Shown: positions 1 to 5,666, numbered from the stretch's first letter. The stretch: DNA of 7,276 nt from Alitiscatomonas aceti (GCF_025567195.1 NZ_JAOQJF010000059.1:1-7276), one strand, 5' to 3'. The notes: a model not told the origin generated them from the sequence alone. A program made the numbers and translations.

Positions 1-9
1 ACGTGACAT
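1..9 (-). CDS. First three codons of an outward-reading gene (M-S-R...), cut by the window edge
   Basis: On the minus strand, ATG TCA CGT begins at position 9 and runs off the left edge. An AGGAGG ribosome site lies at 18-23, 8 bases upstream, which is ideal spacing, and a TATAAT lies at 34-39. Signals this good make a real start likely, although only three residues are visible. The product cannot be identified. Because the leader is repeated inverted at the other end of the window, where it truncates another gene, I infer a transposase or another gene of a mobile element. The terminal TG of the repeat and its TTGACA near the end would fit an IS3-like insertion sequence, but this is only a guess. 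Confidence 0.6.
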
Positions 10-10
10 T

Positions 11-86
11 GAAAGTTCCTCCTTATTCTCTTTATTATACATGAATTCTTTGAGAATAAGGTGTCAACTTTATTTATACAACATCA
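11..86. repeat. Left copy of a perfect 76-bp inverted repeat
   Basis: This stretch is the exact reverse complement of 7201-7276; I compared it base by base and found no mismatch. The match stops at 86/7201 on the inner side. Its true outer limit is unknown because the right copy runs to the window edge. Reading outward (minus strand) it holds TTGACA, TATAAT and AGGAGG, then an ATG at position 9. The reading frame of the primase-like gene departs from its family pattern exactly where the repeat begins (last residues D-D-V-V-stop). I infer that this is the 5' end of an inserted mobile element extending to the left. An assembly join at a collapsed repeat is the main alternative. Confidence 0.95.
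34..67 (-). promoter_or_regulatory. Outward promoter-like sequence in the left repeat
   Basis: On the minus strand there is a perfect TTGACA (62-67) and a perfect TATAAT (34-39), but the spacer is 22 bases instead of about 17. They may not form one sigma-A promoter; either could work alone or with an activator that tolerates long spacers. A 10-bp dyad (arms 52-61 and 21-30) brackets the TATAAT, and its downstream arm overlaps the AAGG of the ribosome site. Confidence 0.5.
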
Positions 87-1432
87 TCGTTTGCCTTGTT
101 CATGTCAGCTTTGTCGCCCATATACGCCTGTATGGGGTCAAGGATAATCAGACGCGCCCCGTTCTGTATGATTGCTTTCTCTATGCGCTCGTCGGACAGG
201 GTAAGCTCCCGTTTTGCTTCATCAATCACAAGCACCCGGTCAAGGTCTGCGGCAGCTTCTATCAAGCGGGGCTTGACGGTATCGCCCAAACCGTCCTCGG
301 CGGTCTGATAAATCACTTGAAACGGCTGCATGGGCTTCATGCCCGGAAGCGTCCCGCCAGTAGTACAGGCAGTGGCAAGGCGCAGCGCAAAGGTGGTCTT
401 TCCCTCGCCGGGGTTGCCCTGTACTATGGTTACTTTCCCAAAGGGGATATACGGTTTCCATAGCCATTCAACGGTCTGTGTGTCAACCTCGCTCATTCGG
501 ATAATCTCAACGGTTTCTTCCTGTGGCGGCTCTTTCAAGCCATAGACAGCTTCCCGCAGATATTTCCCGTCTGTGATTTCATTCCGGCGCGTCTGCACCT
601 CGTTCCAGTCTTTGAAAAGAGGAATAAGGCGGTGGACGGTCAAGCCCTCCGGCATAAGCTCCACAAGGCGGCTGCAAGCGTCGTTTCCGGCTTGGTCGCT
701 GTCAAGGCAGAGATATACGGTCTTGATGTTCGGGCGGTCAGAGAGAAAGCGCATAAGGGCTTTATCTCCCACGCCACCCAGCGCAAGATAGCTTTGCTTT
801 TGCCAGTCCTTTTTGAACAGACAGAGAAAAGATAACAGGTCAATAGGGGCTTCAAAGACAAACAATCTTTCGCCATCGCCCCGATAGCAGAAGTTAAAGG
901 CTTTGTCGCTGCCTTTCACATCAAGCCGGAAGTTCCCGGCTGTGCCACGCTGGTGGGCGTAGCGTGGTACTCCGTCCTCGTCCCGCCCTACGAATACGGC
1001 GTTATGGTGGGCGGCTTCCTCGTAAATATCCCCGGTGGAAAAGAAAAAGCCCGACACATCTTCATCAATGCGGCGAACGGCTGTGAGGTAGTTCCTCACT
1101 ATGCGGTTGTCGGGATTGCGGGGCGGCAATCGGAAGTCAGAAAAGGACGCGGGGCTTGGTCTGTCCGGCGGCGGTGCTGCGCCTTTTTCTCCCGTCAGCA
1201 GTTCTACGGCTTCGGTAAAGCTCTTTCCGAAAAACTCCATGACAAAATCAATGGGTGCGCCGCCTTTGCTTTGGCTGTGCCTGTACCATTTGTTTCCCCG
1301 GATAGTCAAGCTGTCATGCCGTTTCCAACGGTATTCCTGTCCGGCGCGGGTAAGCTGCTCGCCCTGTCCTTGCAGAAAAGAAACAAGGTCGGCTTGGTTG
1401 GCGCGGTCTATTTGTTCTTGGGTGTAATACAT
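74..1432 (-). CDS. DUF3991/Toprim primase-like protein with AAA ATPase domain, C-terminally truncated
   Basis: This resembles the replication proteins of Bacillota IMEs, which probably help prime and unwind the excised circle. Numbered from the chosen start (452 residues): an N-terminal DNA-binding-like region rich in K, R, W and Y (1-85, beginning MYYTQEQIDRANQ); a DUF3991/Toprim part with the acidic FEAPID glutamate (about 194) and the DSD pair (244, 246); and a RecA/AAA_25-type ATPase with Walker A GNPGEGKTT (339-347) and Walker B LIILDP (Asp about 432). The start at 1432 has an AGAGAGG ribosome site 8 bases upstream; the in-frame ATG at 1468 has none. The frame ends within the inverted repeat about 20 residues after Walker B, so the C-terminal part of the ATPase is missing and ATP hydrolysis is doubtful. 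The last residues (D-V-V) come from the repeat. Confidence 0.85.
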   Translation of the reverse strand: MYYTQEQIDRANQADLVSFLQGQGEQLTRAGQEYRWKRHDSLTIRGNKWYRHSQSKGGAPIDFVMEFFGKSFTEAVELLTGEKGAAPPPDRPSPASFSDFRLPPRNPDNRIVRNYLTAVRRIDEDVSGFFFSTGDIYEEAAHHNAVFVGRDEDGVPRYAHQRGTAGNFRLDVKGSDKAFNFCYRGDGERLFVFEAPIDLLSFLCLFKKDWQKQSYLALGGVGDKALMRFLSDRPNIKTVYLCLDSDQAGNDACSRLVELMPEGLTVHRLIPLFKDWNEVQTRRNEITDGKYLREAVYGLKEPPQEETVEIIRMSEVDTQTVEWLWKPYIPFGKVTIVQGNPGEGKTTFALRLATACTTGGTLPGMKPMQPFQVIYQTAEDGLGDTVKPRLIEAAADLDRVLVIDEAKRELTLSDERIEKAIIQNGARLIILDPIQAYMGDKADMNKANDDVV

Positions 1433-1455
1433 AGTTGATACCTCTCTTTCTGTGG

Positions 1456-1484
1456 TTGAATTGTTCATAGTTTTGATGTAGAAT
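1456..1484 (+). promoter_or_regulatory. Promoter for the NTF2-like gene
   Basis: TTGAAT (1456-1461) and TAGAAT (1479-1484) are separated by exactly 17 bases, a good sigma-A match. They lie 38 bases upstream of the GTG start at 1522 and inside the 5' region of the divergent primase-like gene. A short hairpin, CCGA-AAAA-TCGG (1489-1500), follows in the leader. Confidence 0.6.
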
Positions 1485-1521
1485 GAAACCGAAAAATCGG
1501 AAGTTAGTGAGGTGCTGGATT

Positions 1522-1941
1522 GTGAATGAAAGAGAAAAAATTATTCACTTATGGTTTGAAATGTGGCTTACAAAACAGGATTTAGGTATTGATGATATTT
1601 TTGCAGAAGATGTAATTTATACTGAAAGTTGGTGTCCAAAATATAATAACCGTCAAATCGTAAAACACTGGTTTCAGGAATGGAATACTCGTGGCAAAGT
1701 CGTTGCTTGGGAAATCAAACAATTTTTCCACAAAGGAAATCAGACGATTGTGGAGTGGTATTTCAAAAATGAAATGAACAATGGGAGCATAGAGGAATTT
1801 GATGGAATTTCGCTGGTTGAATGGACAAAGGATAATAAAATAAAATCATTGAAAGAGTTTGGTTGCAATTTGAATAATTATAATCCTTATGAGCATAGTG
1901 ACCAGCCCGAATTTAGGGACGAAAGAGCAAGTTGGTTTTAA
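1522..1941 (+). CDS. NTF2/SnoaL-like family protein (cargo)
   Basis: A small soluble protein of 139 residues with the pattern of the SnoaL-like/NTF2-like fold: N-terminal helix (NEREKIIHLWFEMW), a short segment with ED-VIYTESW, a tryptophan-rich middle (HWFQEWNTRG), and beta strands ending with a conserved-looking tail (KSLKEFGCNLNNYNPY). The fold includes enzymes and binding proteins, so the activity cannot be stated. I chose the GTG at 1522 because a GAGGTG ribosome site lies 7 bases upstream and the protein begins at the usual point of the fold; the in-frame ATG at 1483 lies inside the -10 region. The gene is AT-rich, reads against its neighbours and has its own promoter and terminator, so it looks like an independently acquired cargo cassette between relaxase and primase. 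It has no signal peptide or membrane segment. Confidence 0.8.
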   Translation: MNEREKIIHLWFEMWLTKQDLGIDDIFAEDVIYTESWCPKYNNRQIVKHWFQEWNTRGKVVAWEIKQFFHKGNQTIVEWYFKNEMNNGSIEEFDGISLVEWTKDNKIKSLKEFGCNLNNYNPYEHSDQPEFRDERASWF

Positions 1942-1982
1942 TATTAGGTATCAATAGCATCCATTTTATCAGAAAACATTTA

Positions 1983-2016
1983 GGACGGACAGGCAAAATA
2001 GCTTGCCCGTCCTTTT
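1983..2016 (+). terminator. Terminator after the NTF2-like gene
   Basis: GGACG...GGCAA (1983-1996) pairs with TTGCC-CGTCC (2003-2012), with a GACA bulge and a 6-base loop, followed by TTTT. It ends 3 bases before the stop of the convergent relaxase gene. It may act in both directions, but the T-run favours the plus strand. Confidence 0.75.
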
Positions 2017-2018
2017 CT

Positions 2019-3527
2019 TTATCTCTCCTGTTCCTGCCGCTTGGTGCGGTTCTGTGTCTGCTCCGGCTGCTCGGCTTTCAGCGCAATATCCACGCATTTG
2101 CGTATCTTCTGAAGCTCGGCAACTTCGGCGCGGGCAGCTTTCAGTTTGGTGTAGTCGGTATCTCTCTGCGCTTTGAGGTCAGCGTATTCCTGTTTCCATT
2201 CGGAGATAGGCAGCGTCTTTGTATCCGTCAGATTTGCATGGAGATAGCGGCTTGCTGCGTTCCATAGAGTCAGCTCGGCGCGGTGGGCTTCCTCATACTT
2301 ATCCCGTTTGTTCGTCCAGCCATTTTTCAGCTTTTTCAGTTCGGCATGAATGGGCTTGTACTGCAAATAATTCTCGCCGTTCTCTATCAGCTTTTGCAGC
2401 TCTTTCATGCGCTGCTCGGCGGTTTTCATTCCCTCCCGGATAGAAAAGGCTTCATCACTGACAGAGGAAAGAGAAGCGTCCAACTCGTCAAGAGTGGAGA
2501 TACCATGCTCCGCAAGATAATTCGCTGCCTGTGATATGGTTTTCAGTTCGTCGGCTGCGTGTTGGTGCTGCCAGCTCTGCGAATACTTCCGGCTCTTTTC
2601 CCTCTGAACGCTCAAATACCTCATCAGAAGATTTGCAAGGTTCGGGGACTTTGGCGGCTGTGGTTTTCTTGGGGCAGTTTCCCACGCCGCAAGCAGTCCG
2701 GCAATCCATTCTTTGAGGTTGCCGATCTGCGCCCGGATTTCCTTTATCAGTCTGTTTGATTTGCGGATAGCCCGGTTCAGTTCGCCTTTCTCGGTGGCTA
2801 TGCCTTTCTTCTCCATTTGACAGGCGGCTACGCCCATGTGGACAGTGGGTATCTCGTCAATTCCTCTCTCGGCGTTGCTGCGGTGGTCGATACGCTCTGT
2901 GCTTCCGGCGTGTTCAAGATAGCTGTTTGAAATATCAGCCCACGCCTTGCGCCACAAGAGGGCGTTACCTTTGTCGTTCCAACCTGTGAGGTCAACCTTG
3001 TGGGTCTTGTATCTGCCGCTTGGCAAGCGTATGCGCTCGCCGTTCTCGTCAAGGTCATATTCCTTTTTGGACTTCGCCGCCCATGCGCCGCGCTCGTCAA
3101 GTGGTCGCATAGTTAGCATGATATGACAATGGGGGTTGCCACTGTCGGTGTCATGGATAGCAAAATCCACACACATTCCTTTGGAAACAAATTGAGAGGA
3201 ACAGTATTCCCGGACAAGCCGTATCTGTTCCTCTCGTGATAATTCTATGGGGAGTGCTGCGTCAATCTCACGCGCAAGCTGGGCGTTTCCGGCTTTCTCA
3301 TAAAGCTCCACGCTGTTCCATAAGGTAGAACGGTCAGAGAAAGAGGGTGGGGCATGGGGCGGCAGCATGATTTCGTTATGGACAACGCCGCCTTTGCGGG
3401 TGTAGTCGTGGGTCATTCCGTCCCACTCGTTTGTCAGCTTTTCGCCGCTTCGGTAGGCGGCTGCGGCAACGGCTGATTTGCCTTTGCCCCGGCTGACTAT
3501 GCTAATGTTACAATGGTAAATGGCTAT
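2019..3527 (-). CDS. mobA: MobA/MobL family relaxase (MobQ class)
   Basis: This is a DNA strand-transferase that nicks oriT and stays bound to the 5' end during conjugative mobilization by a helper system. Numbered from the ATA at 3527 (502 residues), the N-terminus AIYHCNISIVSRGKGKSAVAAAAYRSG aligns with RSF1010 MobA (MAIYH...), and the catalytic tyrosine falls at position 25 as in MobA. The metal-binding histidines are His125 (FAIHD) and His133/His135 (NPHCHIM). The IDHRSNAERGI motif and the GVA segment near residues 235-260 also match the family. The C-terminal half is charged and mostly helical, probably coiled coil. GGAGG (3536-3540) lies 8 bases before ATA, where ATG is expected. No ATG, GTG or TTG lies at a suitable distance; GTG at 3534-3536 overlaps the ribosome site and the next ATG (residue 38) would remove Tyr25. 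Translation may therefore be weak. Confidence 0.9.
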   Translation of the reverse strand: MAIYHCNISIVSRGKGKSAVAAAAYRSGEKLTNEWDGMTHDYTRKGGVVHNEIMLPPHAPPSFSDRSTLWNSVELYEKAGNAQLAREIDAALPIELSREEQIRLVREYCSSQFVSKGMCVDFAIHDTDSGNPHCHIMLTMRPLDERGAWAAKSKKEYDLDENGERIRLPSGRYKTHKVDLTGWNDKGNALLWRKAWADISNSYLEHAGSTERIDHRSNAERGIDEIPTVHMGVAACQMEKKGIATEKGELNRAIRKSNRLIKEIRAQIGNLKEWIAGLLAAWETAPRKPQPPKSPNLANLLMRYLSVQREKSRKYSQSWQHQHAADELKTISQAANYLAEHGISTLDELDASLSSVSDEAFSIREGMKTAEQRMKELQKLIENGENYLQYKPIHAELKKLKNGWTNKRDKYEEAHRAELTLWNAASRYLHANLTDTKTLPISEWKQEYADLKAQRDTDYTKLKAARAEVAELQKIRKCVDIALKAEQPEQTQNRTKRQEQER

Positions 3528-3576
3528 GGGTATCACCTCCAGTATAGCGGATATAAAACTTGTGGAAAATGAATAG

Positions 3577-3677
3577 CTTGCGTAGCAAGGTGTTCGATTT
3601 CCGCAAGTACACAAAAGGGTAGACAGCGCAAGCTGTCGCAGGGGAAGTGTAGCGTCCCCTGTCTGCGGCAAAGCCGC
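3577..3677. other. Cluster of four hairpins between relaxase start and oriT
   Basis: Four short stems lie in a row: CTTGC-GTA-GCAAG (3577-3589), GACAGC-GCAA-GCTGTC (3622-3637), CAGGGGA/TCCCCTG (3639-3661, 9-base loop) and GCGGC-AAA-GCCGC (3665-3677). The minus-strand frame is open through here, but the symmetry and the absence of a family-like protein sequence argue against coding. They may be relaxosome-binding sites, a second-strand start site, or leader structures controlling the relaxase. None has a T-run on either strand that would make it a clear terminator. Confidence 0.6.
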
Positions 3678-3734
3678 CAATCGTAGCGCGGGGTAAAATC
3701 CCTGTGCGAAGATAAAGCCCTCGGCAGAGCGCAC

Positions 3735-3776
3735 ACGCCCGTTAGGGTGTATAAGTGCGCCCTTAGTGTCTAAGGG
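3735..3776 (+). other. oriT: oriT with RSF1010-type nic region
   Basis: The core TAAGTGCGCCCT (3752-3763) is the same as the nic region of RSF1010/R1162-type MobQ origins. By analogy the nick lies between G3759 and C3760 on the plus strand. Just upstream, ACGCCC (3735-3740) and GGGTGT (3745-3750) form a stem with one G-T pair and a GTTA loop, the layout of the MobQ relaxase recognition hairpin. Just downstream, CCCTTA (3760-3765) pairs with TAAGGG (3771-3776). If the nick is as predicted, the DUF3847 side enters the recipient first and the relaxase gene last, the usual polarity. The adjacent relaxase of the matching class supports the call. Confidence 0.88.
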
Positions 3777-3778
3777 AT

Positions 3779-4075
3779 TTATTCAGCGTCCCCGTTCTCG
3801 GCTCGTTTTTTCAGATATTCCTGTACCGGCTCACTCGTCAGTGCAAACCTAAGAAGTGCTGCGGCTTCCTCGTCGGTCATGTTCTTTGCTTCCGGCACAA
3901 TGCTTTCAAAGACTGCGCCCCGGACGATAAGGCGGTGGCTGCGTGTTCTGCGTTCCTCTTTGGACAGCTTCTGACGCAACATCTTTTCCCGGTTCTCAAA
4001 CTGGCGGATTTTCTTCTTTCCGTCCTCAATCTCGGCTTGCAGCTCCTCGCGGGTTTTCTCTTTTGGTTTTGTCAT
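3779..4075 (-). CDS. DUF3847 family protein, possible mobilization accessory factor
   Basis: A 98-residue protein with a strongly charged helical N-terminal half (TREELQAEIEDGKKKIRQFE, residues about 8-27, continuing to about 45) that probably forms a coiled coil. A C-terminal segment follows (HRLIVRGAVFESIVPEA... LLRFALTSEPVQEYL). This is the DUF3847 pattern seen next to MobA/MobL relaxases in Bacillota elements. Its place beside oriT suggests a MobC-like relaxosome or regulatory role, but this is inferred from position only. The start at 4075 has an AAAGGAG site 9 bases upstream; the in-frame ATG at 4105 lies upstream of that site and was rejected. It ends 3 bases from the oriT hairpin. Confidence 0.82.
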   Translation of the reverse strand: MTKPKEKTREELQAEIEDGKKKIRQFENREKMLRQKLSKEERRTRSHRLIVRGAVFESIVPEAKNMTDEEAAALLRFALTSEPVQEYLKKRAENGDAE

Positions 4076-4106
4076 GGTTGGTCGCTCCTTTCTGCTCATA
4101 GGCATA

Positions 4107-4139
4107 GAAAAAGGACAGTCGATTTTCTCGGCTGCCCTT
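4107..4139 (-). terminator. Terminator downstream of the VanZ-family gene
   Basis: On the minus strand AAGGGCAG (4132-4139) pairs with CTGTCCTT (4111-4118) through 8 base pairs including one G-T. An inner CGA/TCG pairing lies in the loop, and a run of T follows (4108-4112). It lies between the VanZ-family stop (4186) and the DUF3847 start (4075), so it would separate the cargo transcript from the mobilization genes. Confidence 0.75.
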
Positions 4140-4185
4140 GTGAGTGGGTTATTTTATTTATGTTGTGTGCTGTTGAAAAAACACT

Positions 4186-4809
4186 TTATCCGATGTTCAA
4201 TACATCATGGATTACCCAGGGTTGAACTGTAACCATAACCATATATATATAAATTACAAACAAAAGCACTTCGACCGTACCATTAACATTCTCGGATTGA
4301 AGTTTTTTTCTAAAATTATTCGGCAAAGCTTTTGATAACAGATAATAAATCCAATATCCCAAACAGGCTCCAGCCGTATTTATAATAAGGTCATTTATAT
4401 CCGATGAACCCCAGCCAAACATCTGAACAATTTCAACAGATAAAGAGAATAAAAAGCCAGTTAATGCAACTGTCTTTATGTGATGATACTTTTTATACAG
4501 AAATGGCAGGAAAACTCCTAAAGGTACAAATAAAATTAAATTAAGTATAGTATCTATTGGTCCGGTTATCATACCGAGAAACGGAATCAGGGAAATCTTT
4601 GGACTAAATGATATTGTGCTTGTATAGCCAATACCTGCTACGGTTAAAATTCCAAATAGATAATAGCAAAACACAAATACAGCAGCAATATGAAGAAGGC
4701 TTTGCTCTCTTCCCGATTTTCTAAGATATAAAAAATACAATATGAGAATTGGAACTATAAACACATACCCGCTAATTGAACGGATAATAATGTCAGAAAT
4801 TGGTAACAT
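4186..4809 (-). CDS. VanZ-family membrane protein (cargo)
   Basis: A 207-residue integral membrane protein with about six hydrophobic segments (for example YVFIVPILILYFLYL, IAAVFVFCYYLFGIL, TILNLILFVPLGVFLPFLY, ALTGFLFSLSVEIVQMF, LIINTAGACLGYWIYYLL, VLLFVIYIYMVMVTV). The family signature is clear: SLIPF, then NLILFVPLGVFLP, then SVEIVQMF followed by SDINDLIINTAGACLGY. VanZ of Tn1546 gives low-level teicoplanin resistance; other VanZ-like proteins have varied or unknown roles, so resistance here is possible but unproven. The ATG at 4809 has AAGGAG 8 bases upstream, so the ATG at 4836 is not needed. The gene is clearly more AT-rich than the backbone and has its own promoter and terminator, consistent with late acquisition as cargo. 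Confidence 0.9.
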   Translation of the reverse strand: MLPISDIIIRSISGYVFIVPILILYFLYLRKSGREQSLLHIAAVFVFCYYLFGILTVAGIGYTSTISFSPKISLIPFLGMITGPIDTILNLILFVPLGVFLPFLYKKYHHIKTVALTGFLFSLSVEIVQMFGWGSSDINDLIINTAGACLGYWIYYLLSKALPNNFRKKLQSENVNGTVEVLLFVIYIYMVMVTVQPWVIHDVLNIG

Positions 4810-4853
4810 TTTTTTCACTCCTTTACTTGCTATCAAAAATTGTTTTCAAGTAT

Positions 4854-4882
4854 ATTATACATAATCGTGAGCCAAAATTAAA
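4854..4882 (-). promoter_or_regulatory. Promoter for the VanZ-family gene
   Basis: On the minus strand a perfect TATAAT (4854-4859) lies 17 bases from TTTAAT (4877-4882), a partial -35. The TATAAT ends 44 bases before the ATG at 4809. The surrounding 4810-4939 is AT-rich and holds no gene. Confidence 0.6.
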
Positions 4883-4939
4883 GTCGCATATTATTAAGTT
4901 TTTCTTCAATTTACCTGAATACCTGTGCTTGTATCTACA

Positions 4940-5236
4940 TCATTTTAGCCTGTCGGCGGCGTTGTTCTCTCTGGCGTACCGCCGCGCTGCTTCCCGGCGT
5001 TCCTCGCTGTATGGGGCGGTCAGACGGAAAGAGAAACGCCCCTTTGCAATATCAAACTCCATGCAACCTGTTTCGGGGTCTGTGTCAGTCTTGCAGCACT
5101 CGTCGGGGTACTGCTCGGCATAAGCGGCAAGCCGCTTTTTGAGGTTGGTGTTGTGGGTGCGGATATGGATAAGGGGGTCTTTCTCGTCAAACCATATATC
5201 AGTGGTCTTTTCCTGTTTGGTAAGCCCTGTTCTCAT
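4940..5236 (-). CDS. Conserved small protein of unknown function (98 aa)
   Basis: I do not recognise a named domain, but the sequence has the look of a backbone protein found in related IMEs. It is soluble and charged. The N-terminal half carries DIWFDEKDPLIHIRTHN, then a helix (KKRLAAYAEQYPDEC) with two adjacent cysteines and an acidic stretch. The C-terminal half has a strand-like CMEFDIAKGRFSFRLTAP followed by an Arg/Glu-rich helix (YSEERREAARRYAREN). There is no signal peptide. The ATG at 5236 has AAAGGAG 5 bases upstream. It follows tnpW in the same direction but is separated from it by a terminator-like hairpin. A DNA- or RNA-binding role would be plausible from composition, but nothing shows it. 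Confidence 0.8.
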   Translation of the reverse strand: MRTGLTKQEKTTDIWFDEKDPLIHIRTHNTNLKKRLAAYAEQYPDECCKTDTDPETGCMEFDIAKGRFSFRLTAPYSEERREAARRYARENNAADRLK

Positions 5237-5252
5237 GCAAGCTCCTTTCTAC

Positions 5253-5279
5253 GCCCCTGTTACGCAATAGGGGCATTTT
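5253..5279 (+). terminator. Hairpin with T-run upstream of the 98-aa gene
   Basis: GCCCCT (5253-5258) pairs with AGGGGC (5269-5274) around a 10-base loop, followed by ATTTTT on the plus strand. No plus-strand gene precedes it closely, so it may stop antisense transcription. On the minus strand the stem lies 4 bases before the AAAGGAG site of the 98-aa gene and could instead be a leader structure. Confidence 0.4.
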
Positions 5280-5330
5280 TCGGGTGTTTTCCTCGACTCT
5301 TGACTTGGGTAAAACGGCGTTTTTGACGAT

Positions 5331-5367
5331 AAAAACCGCCCAAACGGGGAATGTATCGTCGGGGCGG
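5331..5367 (-). terminator. Terminator just after tnpW
   Basis: On the minus strand CCGCCC (5362-5367) pairs with GGGCGG (5336-5341), followed by TTTTT (5331-5335). It begins 3 bases after the tnpW stop. Flanking CGATAA and TTATCG could extend the pairing. The loop of about 20 bases is long, but the GC stem and T-run are good. Confidence 0.65.
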
Positions 5368-5370
5368 CTG

Positions 5371-5586
5371 TTATCGCAAGATTTCTGTTTTTTCCGGCTC
5401 TTGACCGTCAGACGCAGAAAAACGCAGACTGTCGGCAAGTATCGTTTTCAGCAACTTGTCGGAGAATGTTTCTGTGCCGCTGGGATTGAAAAACAGCTCC
5501 GCAACAATGGTCTGCCCGTTCCTCTGTGTCGTGATAACTCCGTCCGGCTTAGTCAGTGGGGTAGGTGTTCCTTTCTTTTCTGTCAA
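5371..5586 (-). CDS. tnpW: TnpW family small protein
   Basis: A 71-residue protein matching the TnpW pattern of Tn4451-like elements: a short polar N-terminus, then RNGQTIVAELFFNPSGTETF (residues about 22-41) and a helix SDKLLKTILAD. The role of TnpW is not established; it normally accompanies the large serine recombinase, as here. The start is TTG at 5586, supported by AAAGGAG 7 bases upstream; no ATG is available. The gene lies 80 bases downstream of the recombinase, with a terminator-like hairpin in the gap, and is followed directly by another terminator. Confidence 0.78.
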   Translation of the reverse strand: MTEKKGTPTPLTKPDGVITTQRNGQTIVAELFFNPSGTETFSDKLLKTILADSLRFSASDGQEPEKTEILR

Positions 5587-5610
5587 TCGGTTTCTCCTTT
5601 CTCCGGGCGC

Positions 5611-5646
5611 AAAAGAGGGACTTCCCGTAGTTCGGAAAATCCCTCT
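5611..5646 (-). terminator. Terminator after the recombinase gene
   Basis: On the minus strand AGAGGGA (5640-5646) pairs with TCCCTCT (5614-5620), followed by a short TTTT-like tail (5611-5614). An inner TTCC/GGAA pairing shortens the 19-base loop. It starts about 20 bases after the recombinase stop and ends 12 bases before the tnpW ribosome site, so it may limit read-through from recombinase into tnpW. Confidence 0.6.
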
Positions 5647-5666
5647 CTGATGTTGGCTATTCTGTT

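Noticed and set aside
41..463. Plus-strand frame starting in the left repeat
   Set aside because: It overlaps the primase-like gene in antisense, has no ribosome site, and the product has no recognisable pattern.
953..1438. Plus-strand frame of about 161 codons
   Set aside because: Antisense to the Toprim region of the primase-like gene; its length is explained by GC-rich coding on the other strand.
1466..1468. Upstream ATG for the primase-like gene
   Set aside because: No ribosome site precedes it, while the ATG at 1432 has AGAGAGG at good spacing and fits the usual N-terminus of the family.
3528..3734. N-terminal extension of the relaxase to the ATG at 3734
   Set aside because: It would add 69 residues unlike any relaxase, run through hairpins next to oriT, and lie upstream of the GGAGG site; RSF1010 MobA alignment puts the start at 3527.
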